From Nocardia blacklockiae (lineage in GTDB: Bacteria; Actinomycetota; Actinomycetes; Mycobacteriales; Mycobacteriaceae): 64,000 nucleotides of DNA. The position numbers were made by a program, and so were the translations under genes. The DNA lies in NCBI RefSeq assembly GCF_015477355.1, contig NZ_JADLRJ010000011.1, positions 62,001-126,000 of the forward strand. The letters run 5' to 3'. The notes below the pieces were generated by a model. That model saw only the letters and a program-made list of their open reading frames with translations. It ran no database searches and was not told where the DNA came from. Positions 47,130-57,200 of the stretch are shown here, one piece after another. The stretch's first letter is position 1. Each line of letters opens with the position of its first letter.

Positions 47130-47705
47130 CCCTTCTCATCGCCGCGCAACCTCGTCGATCTCTACGGTACTGCAGACCGGGGGAGGAAGCTGACAATCTG
47201 CGCATCGCGCAATCGCACACTCGATCTGATCGAGGCTCAGTTGCGCGGCCTTCTCCACGAGGAGCTTGCCGCCGATATTCCGCCCGATTGGGCGACACGG
47301 TCGGAAGGCGCCTATCAAGATGATCCGCTGGAAGCCGAACTACGCGATCGGATGGCCCGGGCTGTCTTCGCCATCAGTCCATTCCGTGAGGTCAAGTCGG
47401 GCCTGCTGAGGGTGGCCAAGGACCGGCTGCCCTACAGCCGGTTGGGCACGGTCCACACCACCCAAGGCAAAGAAGCCGACATTGTCGTCCTCGTCCTAGG
47501 GACGCAGGATTCCCAGAACGGATCCCGCGACTGGGCATCCACATGCCCGAAGCTGCTCAATGTCGCGGTCAGCCGTGCCCGACGACGCCTTATTGTGATC
47601 GGCAACTTCGAGGCGTGGTCGAAGCGCCGGTTCTTCTCAGATCTGGCCGGGCATCCCGACTTTGGACCCACCGAGCCGCCGGTGGGCTGGATCGCGCTCG
47701 AGTGA
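47130..47705 (+). pseudogene. C-terminal fragment of a superfamily 1 (DNA2/NAM7-like) helicase
   Basis: About 190 residues with only the last helicase motifs: ISPFREVKSGLLRVAKD, LGTVHTTQGKEADIVVLVLG (motif V-like) and LLNVAVSRARRRLIVIGNFE (motif VI). The N-terminal ATPase half with Walker A is absent upstream, where the sequence is antisense to another gene. So it is truncated, or expressed at best as an inactive fragment. It is the only plus-strand item in the island, convergent with brxHI. Confidence 0.7.
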
Positions 47706-47767
47706 GCAATTGGCCGAGATCTGCGCGGTGGAGACCTGAGGTGGTAACACGGAGTAGGCACACAACA

Positions 47768-49912
47768 TCACGGCGTGATGCGGAGAAGTATTCGCTCCTC
47801 GAGTGCTTCCTGCGCGCCATTCAGATCCGCCAGGCGCGCGGCGACTGTGGCCGCGGCGAGGTGATCCGGCAGCAAGGCGGCGAACTTCAGTCCGTTGACG
47901 GCACGAGGATCCACTTTGGGAAGCACCAGGCTGGTGCCGGTGACGGTTGCACGCCACATCTCCGGCGTCAGATCAGAGCGGAGTCGGATAGCGAGATCCG
48001 TTGGTCGCTGGTCAGGTTCGCTGATCGGAGCAAGGGTGTGTGCCAAGGTTGCGTTGGCTCGATAGCCGGCCCATGTCCACCAGCGGACGTTCCTTTCACC
48101 ACGGTCGATGACTGTTGCGTCCGTTGTTACCGTGCCAGCACGTTTGTGGCGTTGACTGGCGAGGGCGGTAACCGCTCGGCGAGTCAGCGACACCGGTGGG
48201 TCTGCCCCGAGAACAACTTCACGCATGGCGCGTGTCAGGGCGTAGGACAGGCCTCGCAGACCCGAAGACGCCCATTTAGCAACGCCAACTCCACTGGCTG
48301 GTTCGACAAAGAGGCGGCGGCGTTTCCAGTCGACGTAGGTGATGCGCCAGCTGCGCCCGGCCAGTAGTAGCACACGTGGCCCTGGGCGATCCTCGGTTAG
48401 GAGTGACGCGTCGGTTTGGCCGATCTCGTGTCGGCCGACGAGCACAGTGAACTGCGGCGGAGCAGTAAATGCAGCGGTGAGCTCGAGGAAATTCCTTCGC
48501 CCGAAGCGCTTTTCGGCTTCTGGGCCGATGAAGAGCAATCCTTGGTCGTCCTCGAGGAAGCCGACGTTCCGCAGATGTCGCAGGATGGGCTCCCCGGAAC
48601 GGTCGAATGGAGACAGGCCGTTCCATTCCTGTGCCCAGATTCTGTCGCCGATGGTCCCCTGTTGCAGGGCCACGGCGAGGATCTGCTGAGCGACCAGATG
48701 CCGAGGTTCCGGTGGGGCAGCGACCGGTTCCACCCAGCCTCGTCCCCAAAGCAGCAGCAGCCCGGCGGCTTGTAGTAGGAAATCGTCACTGGTGGTGAGG
48801 AATAGACAGTTGCGTGTGCTGCCGGATCGTCGGCCGGTGCGGCCGATGCGCTGCAGGAAGGATGCGACGGTGCCGGGAGAGTCGATCTGGATAACCCGAT
48901 CCAGGTCACCGACGTCGATGCCCAATTCGAGGGTGGAGGTAGCGACGATGACCGTATCGCGAGCCTCGGCAAATGCTTGTTCGGCGCGGCGGCGTTCGTC
49001 AGCGGACAATGACGCGTGCGAAAGGAAGACCGTGGTTCCCCGGGCTCGCAGCGCCGCTCCGAGCTCCTCGACCTGGCTGCGCGAATCGCAGAACACGAGC
49101 CGCTTTTCACCGCGATGCAAGGTAGCGATCACCTTGGCGGCATTGTCGAGCGAGCCGACATAGTCCAGTTCGACCTCGACCGATGGTGGGCCCGGTGAAA
49201 CATGTTGTGATGCTACGGTTTTCGCTGTGTTCAGATCCGGCGCGACGATCCGGCCCGGGCGGATCCCGGCCCCCGAGCCCTGCAGCCAGGCCAGCAACTC
49301 GTCCGGATTGCCGACGGTCGCCGAGAGTCCGACACGCTGGATCGGTTGTCCGGTCACTCGCTGCAGGCGTTCCAGTACCGCCAGCAGGTGCCAGCCGCGA
49401 TCGTCACCGGCGAACGCGTGCACCTCGTCGACGACCACCACGCGGACACCGCCGAGCAGAGCGCGGTGATCGGTCTTGACTCCGATCAGCATGGCCTCCA
49501 GCGCTTCCGGTGTGGTGAGCAGAATGTCGGGGGGTTCGCGACGGATGCTATTGCGCTGTGATTCGCTGATATCGCCGTGCCACAGTGCGGCGCGGCGACC
49601 GAGCCATCGGGCGTAGCCATCGATCCGGGTGACGAGGCTGTTCAGCAGTGCCTTGAGCGGACACAGATACAGCACCGAAACCCCGTGCCAGTCCTGTTGT
49701 GCCATGGAGGTGAGCAGTGGGAAGCAGGCCGCCTCGGTTTTGCCACCGGCGGTCGGGGCGAGCAGTACGGCATCGTTGCCCGCGAGCAGCGGATCGATCG
49801 CTGCGTTCTGCAACGGACGCAGATCACGCCAGCCCAGCGTATTGACAATGTGATGGAGTACGACAGAGTCGAGCCGATCGATCGGATCGGTTCCGTCACT
49901 ACGCTCGATCAC
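47768..49912 (-). CDS. brxHI: BREX type 2 helicase BrxHI
   Basis: A 714-residue superfamily 2 helicase of the Lhr-like type. Walker A APTAGGKTEA (residues 52-61), the DEVH box VVVDEVHAF, motif VI in QRIGRTGRRSG, and a C-terminal Lhr-type extension. It is the last gene of the Pgl/BREX type 2 operon and overlaps brxD by 4 bases (ATGA). Role in defence not known in detail; it probably acts on DNA of invading phage. Confidence 0.85.
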   Translation of the reverse strand: MIERSDGTDPIDRLDSVVLHHIVNTLGWRDLRPLQNAAIDPLLAGNDAVLLAPTAGGKTEAACFPLLTSMAQQDWHGVSVLYLCPLKALLNSLVTRIDGYARWLGRRAALWHGDISESQRNSIRREPPDILLTTPEALEAMLIGVKTDHRALLGGVRVVVVDEVHAFAGDDRGWHLLAVLERLQRVTGQPIQRVGLSATVGNPDELLAWLQGSGAGIRPGRIVAPDLNTAKTVASQHVSPGPPSVEVELDYVGSLDNAAKVIATLHRGEKRLVFCDSRSQVEELGAALRARGTTVFLSHASLSADERRRAEQAFAEARDTVIVATSTLELGIDVGDLDRVIQIDSPGTVASFLQRIGRTGRRSGSTRNCLFLTTSDDFLLQAAGLLLLWGRGWVEPVAAPPEPRHLVAQQILAVALQQGTIGDRIWAQEWNGLSPFDRSGEPILRHLRNVGFLEDDQGLLFIGPEAEKRFGRRNFLELTAAFTAPPQFTVLVGRHEIGQTDASLLTEDRPGPRVLLLAGRSWRITYVDWKRRRLFVEPASGVGVAKWASSGLRGLSYALTRAMREVVLGADPPVSLTRRAVTALASQRHKRAGTVTTDATVIDRGERNVRWWTWAGYRANATLAHTLAPISEPDQRPTDLAIRLRSDLTPEMWRATVTGTSLVLPKVDPRAVNGLKFAALLPDHLAAATVAARLADLNGAQEALEERILLRITP

Positions 49913-51225
49913 AGTTCCAGATCGATCTCATCGGCGCTGGTGAGGTTTCGCTCGGCGGCGGTCAGCTCGGTCTGGGTCACCGTCAGCCGATAGTGCTGCC
50001 GTGGATCGAAATCGGGGTACTGATCGACACGGTCGAGGACATCGCCGACCAATTTCTTCAGGAACAACCGCGGCGCCACACCGACCTTGCCGCCCAGCGC
50101 GCCGCCCACCGCCTTCGCGAGGTCACCGACGTACGAATCGTCGGCGACCGCTCGAATCCGGTCACCGTCATCGGAGTCGTCCGCGTACAGGTCGCGGATG
50201 GTAATCCCCAATCGGATCAAGGACTCGAGCGTGAAGCCCGGCAGTCGGAGCTGCACCGCGCGTGGGTTGTCGAAGCGGGGATCGGTGGTGAAGTCGGTGG
50301 CCAGCCGCTGCGCCAACGGCGCCAGCCGCTGGACGCCCTGCTGGCCGTCGTAGAAGGCGGGCGTCCCGGTGATCAGGAGATAGAGACCGGGGAAACGCCC
50401 CGAGTGCACCTCGTCGATGAGCTGGCGCAGCGCGTTGAGGGCCTTGTCGCGGGCATCCGACCGCACCCGCTGCAGCGTTTCGACCTCGTCCAGAACCACC
50501 AGCAGCCCACGGTGCCCGCTGTCGCGGAGCACGACCAGGAGCCCCTGCAGGAAGCCGAGCGCACCGAAATGGTCCAGGTCGCCGCGGATCCCCGCGGCCC
50601 GCCGCGCCGCGGCGGCGACGTTCGGTTGCCCGCCCAGCCACGCCAGTACGGCAGCGGCGGTCGATTCGTCGCCGTCCAGAGTGGCCTTGCGATAGCCGCG
50701 CAGTGCGGCCGCGAAAGATGGTGCGTGCCTGGACACTTCGGAAAGGCGCGCCGTCATGAGCTGCTCCACCGCGGTCGGCAGCCCGGTGTCGGAGGCACCG
50801 TCCGCAAGCGCATCCTCCTCGAGGGTGTAGAACCAGGCGTCCACCACCTGGCGGAGGGCACTGGGTGGGAAGCTGGCGGTGGTGAGCCGTTCGGTCAGCC
50901 GCCGGTACACCGTCTCCAGCTTGTGTAGCGGAGTTTCGGTTTCGGAGATCTGGATCTCGGAGACGGCGAAGTTTCGACGCTTCGCGCTTTCGGCCAGCCA
51001 CCGCGCGAAGAACGTCTTGCCGGAGCCGTACTCGCCGCGCACTGCCTTGAACACCGATCCGCCGGAAACCACGGTGTCGAGTTCGGCGTCGACCGTCGTG
51101 TCGAAGCGGTCCAGCCCGGTGGCGAGCAAGTCGAGCCCTGCCTCGGGTACGGCGCCGCGACGCAGTGCGTCGATCACCAGGCGCCGCCGGACCGTGCTCA
51201 CGGGCAGGGGCTGCACGTTACTCAC
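49909..51225 (-). CDS. brxD: BREX ATP-binding protein BrxD
   Basis: A 438-residue AAA-like ATPase. Walker A GEYGSGKT (residues 64-71) in VFKAVRGEYGSGKTFFARW; the Walker B strand is GLLVVLDEVETLQRV. The sequence VIDALRRGAVPEAGLDLLAT at the start fits BrxD. GTG at 51225 is favoured over ATGs at 51243 and 51276. It lies 91 bases after pglZ, the only real gap in the operon, which might hold a secondary promoter. Confidence 0.85.
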   Translation of the reverse strand: MSNVQPLPVSTVRRRLVIDALRRGAVPEAGLDLLATGLDRFDTTVDAELDTVVSGGSVFKAVRGEYGSGKTFFARWLAESAKRRNFAVSEIQISETETPLHKLETVYRRLTERLTTASFPPSALRQVVDAWFYTLEEDALADGASDTGLPTAVEQLMTARLSEVSRHAPSFAAALRGYRKATLDGDESTAAAVLAWLGGQPNVAAAARRAAGIRGDLDHFGALGFLQGLLVVLRDSGHRGLLVVLDEVETLQRVRSDARDKALNALRQLIDEVHSGRFPGLYLLITGTPAFYDGQQGVQRLAPLAQRLATDFTTDPRFDNPRAVQLRLPGFTLESLIRLGITIRDLYADDSDDGDRIRAVADDSYVGDLAKAVGGALGGKVGVAPRLFLKKLVGDVLDRVDQYPDFDPRQHYRLTVTQTELTAAERNLTSADEIDLEL

Positions 51226-51316
51226 ATGCCAAGTGTCGCATGCCATCTGCACACACGAAGCCCTCATGCGACGCACCGAGTCCCGAATCCCGGTTCCCTG
51301 AAATCGGCCCTCCGGA

Positions 51317-54202
51317 TCATAATCCGAACTGCGCGCGCAAACGTGCAGCGTCCAGTTTCAGCGTGCGGCCGTCGCCCAGGGTCTCCAGCACGATGATGCC
51401 GTCGAAATTGAGCAGCTGACCGAGGATGGCGGCGAAGCCGCTGGCCCGGATAGACGGATAACCTACCCGCTGTGCCAGTGCGGTGATGGGCAGCGGGCCC
51501 TGGAGCAGGGCCCGGATGGCTTTGTCGACCGTAACCGATTGCGGCGGCCGGGCGAGCAGTGCGCGCTGGCCCGCGAACGCATCCGACTCGAGCAGCCGGG
51601 TGACCAGGTCGTCCTCGGCACTGTCCGATGTGAACGGCGACGTGGCAGTGGGAGTTTCGGGCAGATCGAACATCGGCTCGATACCTTGCAGCCGTTCTTT
51701 TGCCACGTGATCGATTGCGCGGCGTCGTGCGGGCGCCGCCCGGTGTGCTTGCACTGCCGCAGGTGCCGGGCGATCCGAGGACCACCAATACGGGGACTGC
51801 GGACCGAGCTGTCGCCAGATCGGTTGCCGGGAGACCGTGGGCGGTTCGACGCCGAACGGCAGGAAGGCCAGGATCGGAATGGTGACCTCGGCGAGCGAGG
51901 CGCCGCCGTGGTAGCCCGCCTTGCGCGTCGTGTAGCGGGAATCGTTGTCCCACAACGCGACGATGGCCGAGTCGGGCTCGTCCGGTCGTGGCCACAGGAC
52001 GCGGGGACCGGACAGCGCGATTTCGGTGTCGGCCAGCGGACGCGACGTATCCGGATAGCGGTGCCGGGCCGATTGCCATTCGTCCACTTCGACCTTCACG
52101 CTGTGCCGGTCGATGACATGCCCGTGGTCACTGGTGATCAGGACCGCCATGCCCTGATCGGCGCCGGCCCGCAACAGGGCGTGCAGATCACCGATCTCGC
52201 GTACTTCCCAGTCCGGGTCACCGAGTTTCAGGTTCTTGTCGAGCGCGTTGTCGATGGTGTTCAGGACGACCGCGATGTGCTGATCCGGGTCGAGCAGGGC
52301 AGCGGTGAGATCGTCGCCGTACGGCTGCCCACTCTCGCCGCGCAGGTCATCCAGGTGAAAGACGGCGGCTGTCTTCTTCGCACCCCAGAACCGATGCCGG
52401 GCGAATTCGCGTTTCTCGTCATTCTGATCGCCTCGCATCAATTTTCCGGCGAACAGGGAGGTTCGGGACAGGGCCGTAAGGCTGGGCAGTGCGGCGGCCA
52501 TCGCGCGGCGACGGGGCTCACCCCCGTCCGGACAGGGGTCGTATTCGTTCCATCCGCTCAGCAATTGGTCGGCCAATTCCGTGGCGATCGCCGTACTCAT
52601 TCCGTCCAGCACGAGCAGCAGTACGCGGCGGTGCGCGGCAATGGGAGCGACCACCCTCGTGAGAAAGGATTCGACGGTGAGCATCCGGCCCGGGTCGGTG
52701 CCCGAAGCAGTCCATGTCGCCAGGCTTTTCGCGAATTCACGATCCAGGTCACGCCGGCGCCGCCGGACATTGTTCGCCAGGGTGCGATAGGGGGTCTTCA
52801 AAGCCGGATCGGTGTCGCCGCCGGCCTCCAGATAGTCCAGAGCCCTGTCCACCCAGCCGGTTTCACGCATATGCCGATCGAGCGCATCCGAAACCGTATC
52901 CACGGTGATATCTGGATCGTCGGCGAGCCAGCGGGCCAGTCGCTGTGCCATCTCGATCCGGCCGATGCGCACCGCGAGTTCGGGGTCACCGGCGAGACGG
53001 TGCTCGAACAGCTTTTCGGTCGCGTGGGCTACGGCTGCGGAATCGTTGCGCCCCAGGGCGTTTCCGACGGCAGCGAAACAGGCATCGAGTCCGGCTCGAA
53101 GGACCGGGCTGGTCCGGGCCGCGGCATCCGCGCCCAATTCGTGCACCAGCTCGCCTGCGCGTCGCAGGATCGGGTCGACGATCTGACGGGCCGCACGGGC
53201 GGATTCGGACCACGGGGTGTCACCCGCACGCTCGGGCAGCTGGGAGCCGGCGGCGCGGGCGCGAGGATCGTAGGCGCGGGCCAGCTGAACATCGAAGTAT
53301 TCGAGGCAGGCGCGGCCGAACGTTGTCATGCGCCGATCGAGCTCGTCCGCGCTGATTGCCGGGCGGTCACCCAAGCGGCGTTCCGCGCGTCCACGGGCCT
53401 GATAGGTGGCGCCGTCGGGATCGGGATGCAGCCATAAGGCCGCGGCCACCAGACCGAAGGCCACCGCATCGCCACCATGGCCCGCGCGGATCAGATCGAT
53501 CAGGACGGAGCCTGCGGCGCCGGCCTGCTCGGCATCGGTAAGGAATGTCGTCAGCCCGTCACGTTCCGCATCGCGAAGATCCAGCAGCAATTCGGGAGCG
53601 CCCGGAGTACGTGACCAGTGCAGCAATGTGGCCGGGTCGATCCGGTCGGTGTCCGAAGACGGCAGGCGCAGCCGCCGGGAGGCCAGGGCGAACAGTGCTT
53701 CTCCCCTGGAGAGCACGCCCGGCACACGGGGCCAGCCGTTGGGGCCGGCGGCGTCCAGCAATGCCTCGGCGGCCCATGGTTCGCGCTTTATCCATTCGTC
53801 GATTCCGATGGACCCGAACGCATTCCGGACGATTTCCCAGCGATCTACCAGGTTGATTCGTTTCCGGTGGGTGCGGGCCAGGATGGCCGGGTCGAGCTCT
53901 TCGTGCTCGCGGTCGGTAAGCACGACAAGCACTTTCGGGGCATCGTCCGTCCCGAGGTGACGCAGCACGAGTTCGTGTACCGCCAAGGCGGAAGGTGCCG
54001 GCGCTACCCGCGCGCGACGCTCTCCGATCGCGAGCTCGGCGGGACCCGCCCAGGCGGGTTCGGCCCGCAACAGTACGACGGTTCGTTCGCCGCGGTCCTC
54101 CAGCGCGTCGACGAGGCCGTGGGCGGCCGAAAGGTATTGGGCGACATCCGCAGTTTTCAGCCGGGGGAGCGTCGTCACGGTGTCCGTGGCTGGGGCACTC
54201 AC
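51317..54202 (-). CDS. pglZ: BREX type 2 protein PglZ
   Basis: A 961-residue protein of the PglZ family, the signature BREX component with an alkaline-phosphatase-like domain. That domain starts around residue 520 with RVLLLVLDGMSTAIATELAD and has VLITSDHGHVIDRHSVKVEV later, the metal-site strands. The N-terminal part is long and helical. It overlaps pglY by 4 bases. In Pgl systems PglZ is thought to offset the toxicity of PglX. Confidence 0.9.
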   Translation of the reverse strand: MSAPATDTVTTLPRLKTADVAQYLSAAHGLVDALEDRGERTVVLLRAEPAWAGPAELAIGERRARVAPAPSALAVHELVLRHLGTDDAPKVLVVLTDREHEELDPAILARTHRKRINLVDRWEIVRNAFGSIGIDEWIKREPWAAEALLDAAGPNGWPRVPGVLSRGEALFALASRRLRLPSSDTDRIDPATLLHWSRTPGAPELLLDLRDAERDGLTTFLTDAEQAGAAGSVLIDLIRAGHGGDAVAFGLVAAALWLHPDPDGATYQARGRAERRLGDRPAISADELDRRMTTFGRACLEYFDVQLARAYDPRARAAGSQLPERAGDTPWSESARAARQIVDPILRRAGELVHELGADAAARTSPVLRAGLDACFAAVGNALGRNDSAAVAHATEKLFEHRLAGDPELAVRIGRIEMAQRLARWLADDPDITVDTVSDALDRHMRETGWVDRALDYLEAGGDTDPALKTPYRTLANNVRRRRRDLDREFAKSLATWTASGTDPGRMLTVESFLTRVVAPIAAHRRVLLLVLDGMSTAIATELADQLLSGWNEYDPCPDGGEPRRRAMAAALPSLTALSRTSLFAGKLMRGDQNDEKREFARHRFWGAKKTAAVFHLDDLRGESGQPYGDDLTAALLDPDQHIAVVLNTIDNALDKNLKLGDPDWEVREIGDLHALLRAGADQGMAVLITSDHGHVIDRHSVKVEVDEWQSARHRYPDTSRPLADTEIALSGPRVLWPRPDEPDSAIVALWDNDSRYTTRKAGYHGGASLAEVTIPILAFLPFGVEPPTVSRQPIWRQLGPQSPYWWSSDRPAPAAVQAHRAAPARRRAIDHVAKERLQGIEPMFDLPETPTATSPFTSDSAEDDLVTRLLESDAFAGQRALLARPPQSVTVDKAIRALLQGPLPITALAQRVGYPSIRASGFAAILGQLLNFDGIIVLETLGDGRTLKLDAARLRAQFGL

Positions 54203-57200
54203 TCGATCACCTGCCAGCTCACCATGATTCGGGCACCGGGTTCGCGCCGCGCGAGGTCCGCCACCTGGTGCTGCAGCTCATCGATGGCATCCCGGAGGTT
54301 GACGGCGGGGCAGCTACGGGATCCGGAACGCGCGGGAGTCCCGGGCGTCGGATCCGGTTGAACCGGAGGGTTATTCGACTCATCGCTCAGATCGACATGT
54401 TCCGAGCGCTGCCACGTCTGCGGCGGTGGCTCTGGGGCCGGCTCCTCCGTGTCGAGCGCGGTGGTGATCGCGTCAGCGGTATCGGTGAGCTTGGCGACCA
54501 GGTCGTCGCTGAACTGGTTGGCGCGCGCGGTTTTTCGCAGCGACTCCAGCAGCCGCTCCCCGGGGTCACCCAATCGCCTGTACAGCCGTAGTGTTCCCCA
54601 GGGAGCTGTGTCGAGGGAATCGGCGACGGCGCGTGCCTGTTTGAGTGAGGCTCCGAGGTGCTGCGGTGTCGCCTCACCGAGATCGAATCCGGCGAAGGCC
54701 TCCACGGTCTTCTTGGCGGTGGCGGAACCGCTTTCGCTCGTGGCCGACACCGCCGCCAGCAATGCAGTGGCCCGGTGCGCTAGCGCCAGACGATCGGAGC
54801 CGTCCAGGTCCAGGAAAGTGGTGTGGCTCTCCAGCTGCCGTACCAGCGCGGCGGCGGGTTCGGCGAAGTCGCGCGCGAATGCGGTGACCTGGCGTGCCAG
54901 CTGCTGCACCATCGGGCCGCGCAGTAGTACCGGTGGCTTGTTGCCGGTGATCTCCTCGAGGCGCTGCCGTGCTGTTTCCCAGACGGGTTCGCTCGGTAGC
55001 GGCTGTTTACCCAGTGCGTCACCGGGTTTGAGCTGATTCGGCTCGGGAAGCGTGTCCTGCGCAACGCCGGCACGCATCCACACCCGATCGTCCATCGCCG
55101 CGAAGGCGGCGATCACCAGAGTCTTCAAGAACTCGTCCAGACCGCGCGGCGGCCGGTCGGTCCATTCGGCCAGCGTCTTGATCGGCAGGTCGCCGGTCAC
55201 GCCGTCGGTGGCCGCGAAACGCCGGAAGTCGTCGGCCCAGCGGCGCGACAGCTCGAAATACGCCTCCTTTTGTTCGCCCAGTCCGAGTGGGACCGCGATG
55301 CGCTGCATTATCTTGCGGTCCTTGGCCGGTATCTCCACGCGGCCGTCCCTGGTTTCCGCGGCCGAACGCACGTGAGCGAAGATGGTTTTCGCGTCCGCGG
55401 CGCGCACCGGGGTACCGATATCGTCGGAGAAATCCGGGTGCGCGGGGTACTGGTGAGCCAGCATGATGCCCGCGAGGTGACGGATGCCGTCGTGCATCGT
55501 CGAACCGAACGGAAGGCGCAGATCGGCGATTTCGGGCAGCGGCTGTAGATGATCGTCGAAGACATTCTGTACGTCGGTCTCGGTCTTGGCGTCGAGCCCG
55601 TACGCCTTCTTGAACGCCGCTCGCATCTGATTCATCAGCGTGTCGCGTTGGGTGGTCAGCAGATTCCAAGCGGTGGAGCGATTGTCGGCGTTGAGATGGC
55701 CGGCGTACTGGGAATCGAACCGGGCCCGGTCGGCTACGGCCTTATCGATGACGACCAGTTTCTGAAATCCGTCCCAGCGGGCCTTGGACAGAAAGTCCGG
55801 CAACCACGCGACGGTCTTGGTGGGATGGTCCTGCTGTTTGGCGCGTAGCTCACGGACGCGGGTGGCGTCCTCCCGGGCGGTGTGTTCATCTTCGTCGAAC
55901 GGCAGATCGATCACCAGTCGCCACAGGCTGTTGTCATAGGGCTGCAGCTGGTTGTCGGGCAGCTCGTCTTCGTCACGGACATTCCCGAATACCACTTCGA
56001 CGGTCCGGTTCGAGCCGCGCCAGACGAACTGCAGCGGATGAGAACCGGACACATCGGAATCGGGACCGATGCCAAATTCCCCGATCAGCAACCGTTTCGC
56101 CAGGGCGGCCCGATTCGCTCGGGTGTTGTTGACGCTCGCGTTGGCGAGCACCATGTCGACGTTGACGCCGGTAAGTTCCAGGTGCACGCCGGGATTGGCG
56201 TCGGGCTCACTGTATTTGATCTCGGCGAACTGGGCCGCCCACTCACGAATCTTGTTCGCGATGACGCCGACCTCCGCGCCCGGTATCGGGGTGGCGATGG
56301 ATCCGTGGTTGAGCGCCCCCAGGCTGCGCGCGTTCAGATCGTGCAGCGCGGGTGCGCTAGGCGCGAGCGCGGACAGCAACAGCGTGCACAGCAGCTGGTT
56401 GTCGGTGGTGAACTGCTTGCAGCCGTTGACTACCTTTGTGTCGGTGATCTCGACGGGCCGGTGCAGGTAGGTGTCGATGTCGTCCTCGGTGACCTCGTAC
56501 AGCCGTCGCAGGTAGGGGCGAAGATCGTTGCGATACAACCGGTCCGCGGCCTCGAACATGATGCGCTTGTCCGCGACGAAGGGCCGGTCGCCACCGGCGG
56601 TCAGCACCTCGTACAGATCGCCCAGCGGGACCAGCTGCCCGAGGAACAAGTTGTCTCGGCGCTGCGCCAGCAACTCGCCCATGAGCTTGAGGCCGGTGCG
56701 GTTGCGCTGCAGGTCGGTGGACATGTGCACCAGCGTCGACAGGAACGACGGTGAGAACGGATAGGCGAGCTTAAAGGAAGCCTCGTCCGCGCCGGTGGAC
56801 TGGTCGGAGCCGAGCAGGGCGTCCCACACCTGCGGGCCGACCCTTTTGGTGGCCGCGAACGCGGCGTCGATCTGGGCCTCGGCGTCCTTGTTCAGCGGCT
56901 TGAGCAGTCGCTCGTGTGCGATCTCCGGAAGATTGCGGTCCTCGAGTTCGATCACGTCGAACCGGCCGGAGGCGAGCTCGAGATTGTCGTGGATGGCGGC
57001 CGCGTACGCGCCGGACGCCTCGCCGCCCAGGAGTTCTCGCGGATCGCGCTGCCGGGCGATGAACGACACGATCGGAATGGCGCGGCGGGTATCACCGCCC
57101 TCCCGAAAGTTGGTCATCTTCCCTGTCTCGCGGGCCACGAACTTGTGGTCGTGCATCTGGGTGTGCAGCCACAGCACCAGCTCGTCCAGGAACAGGATGA

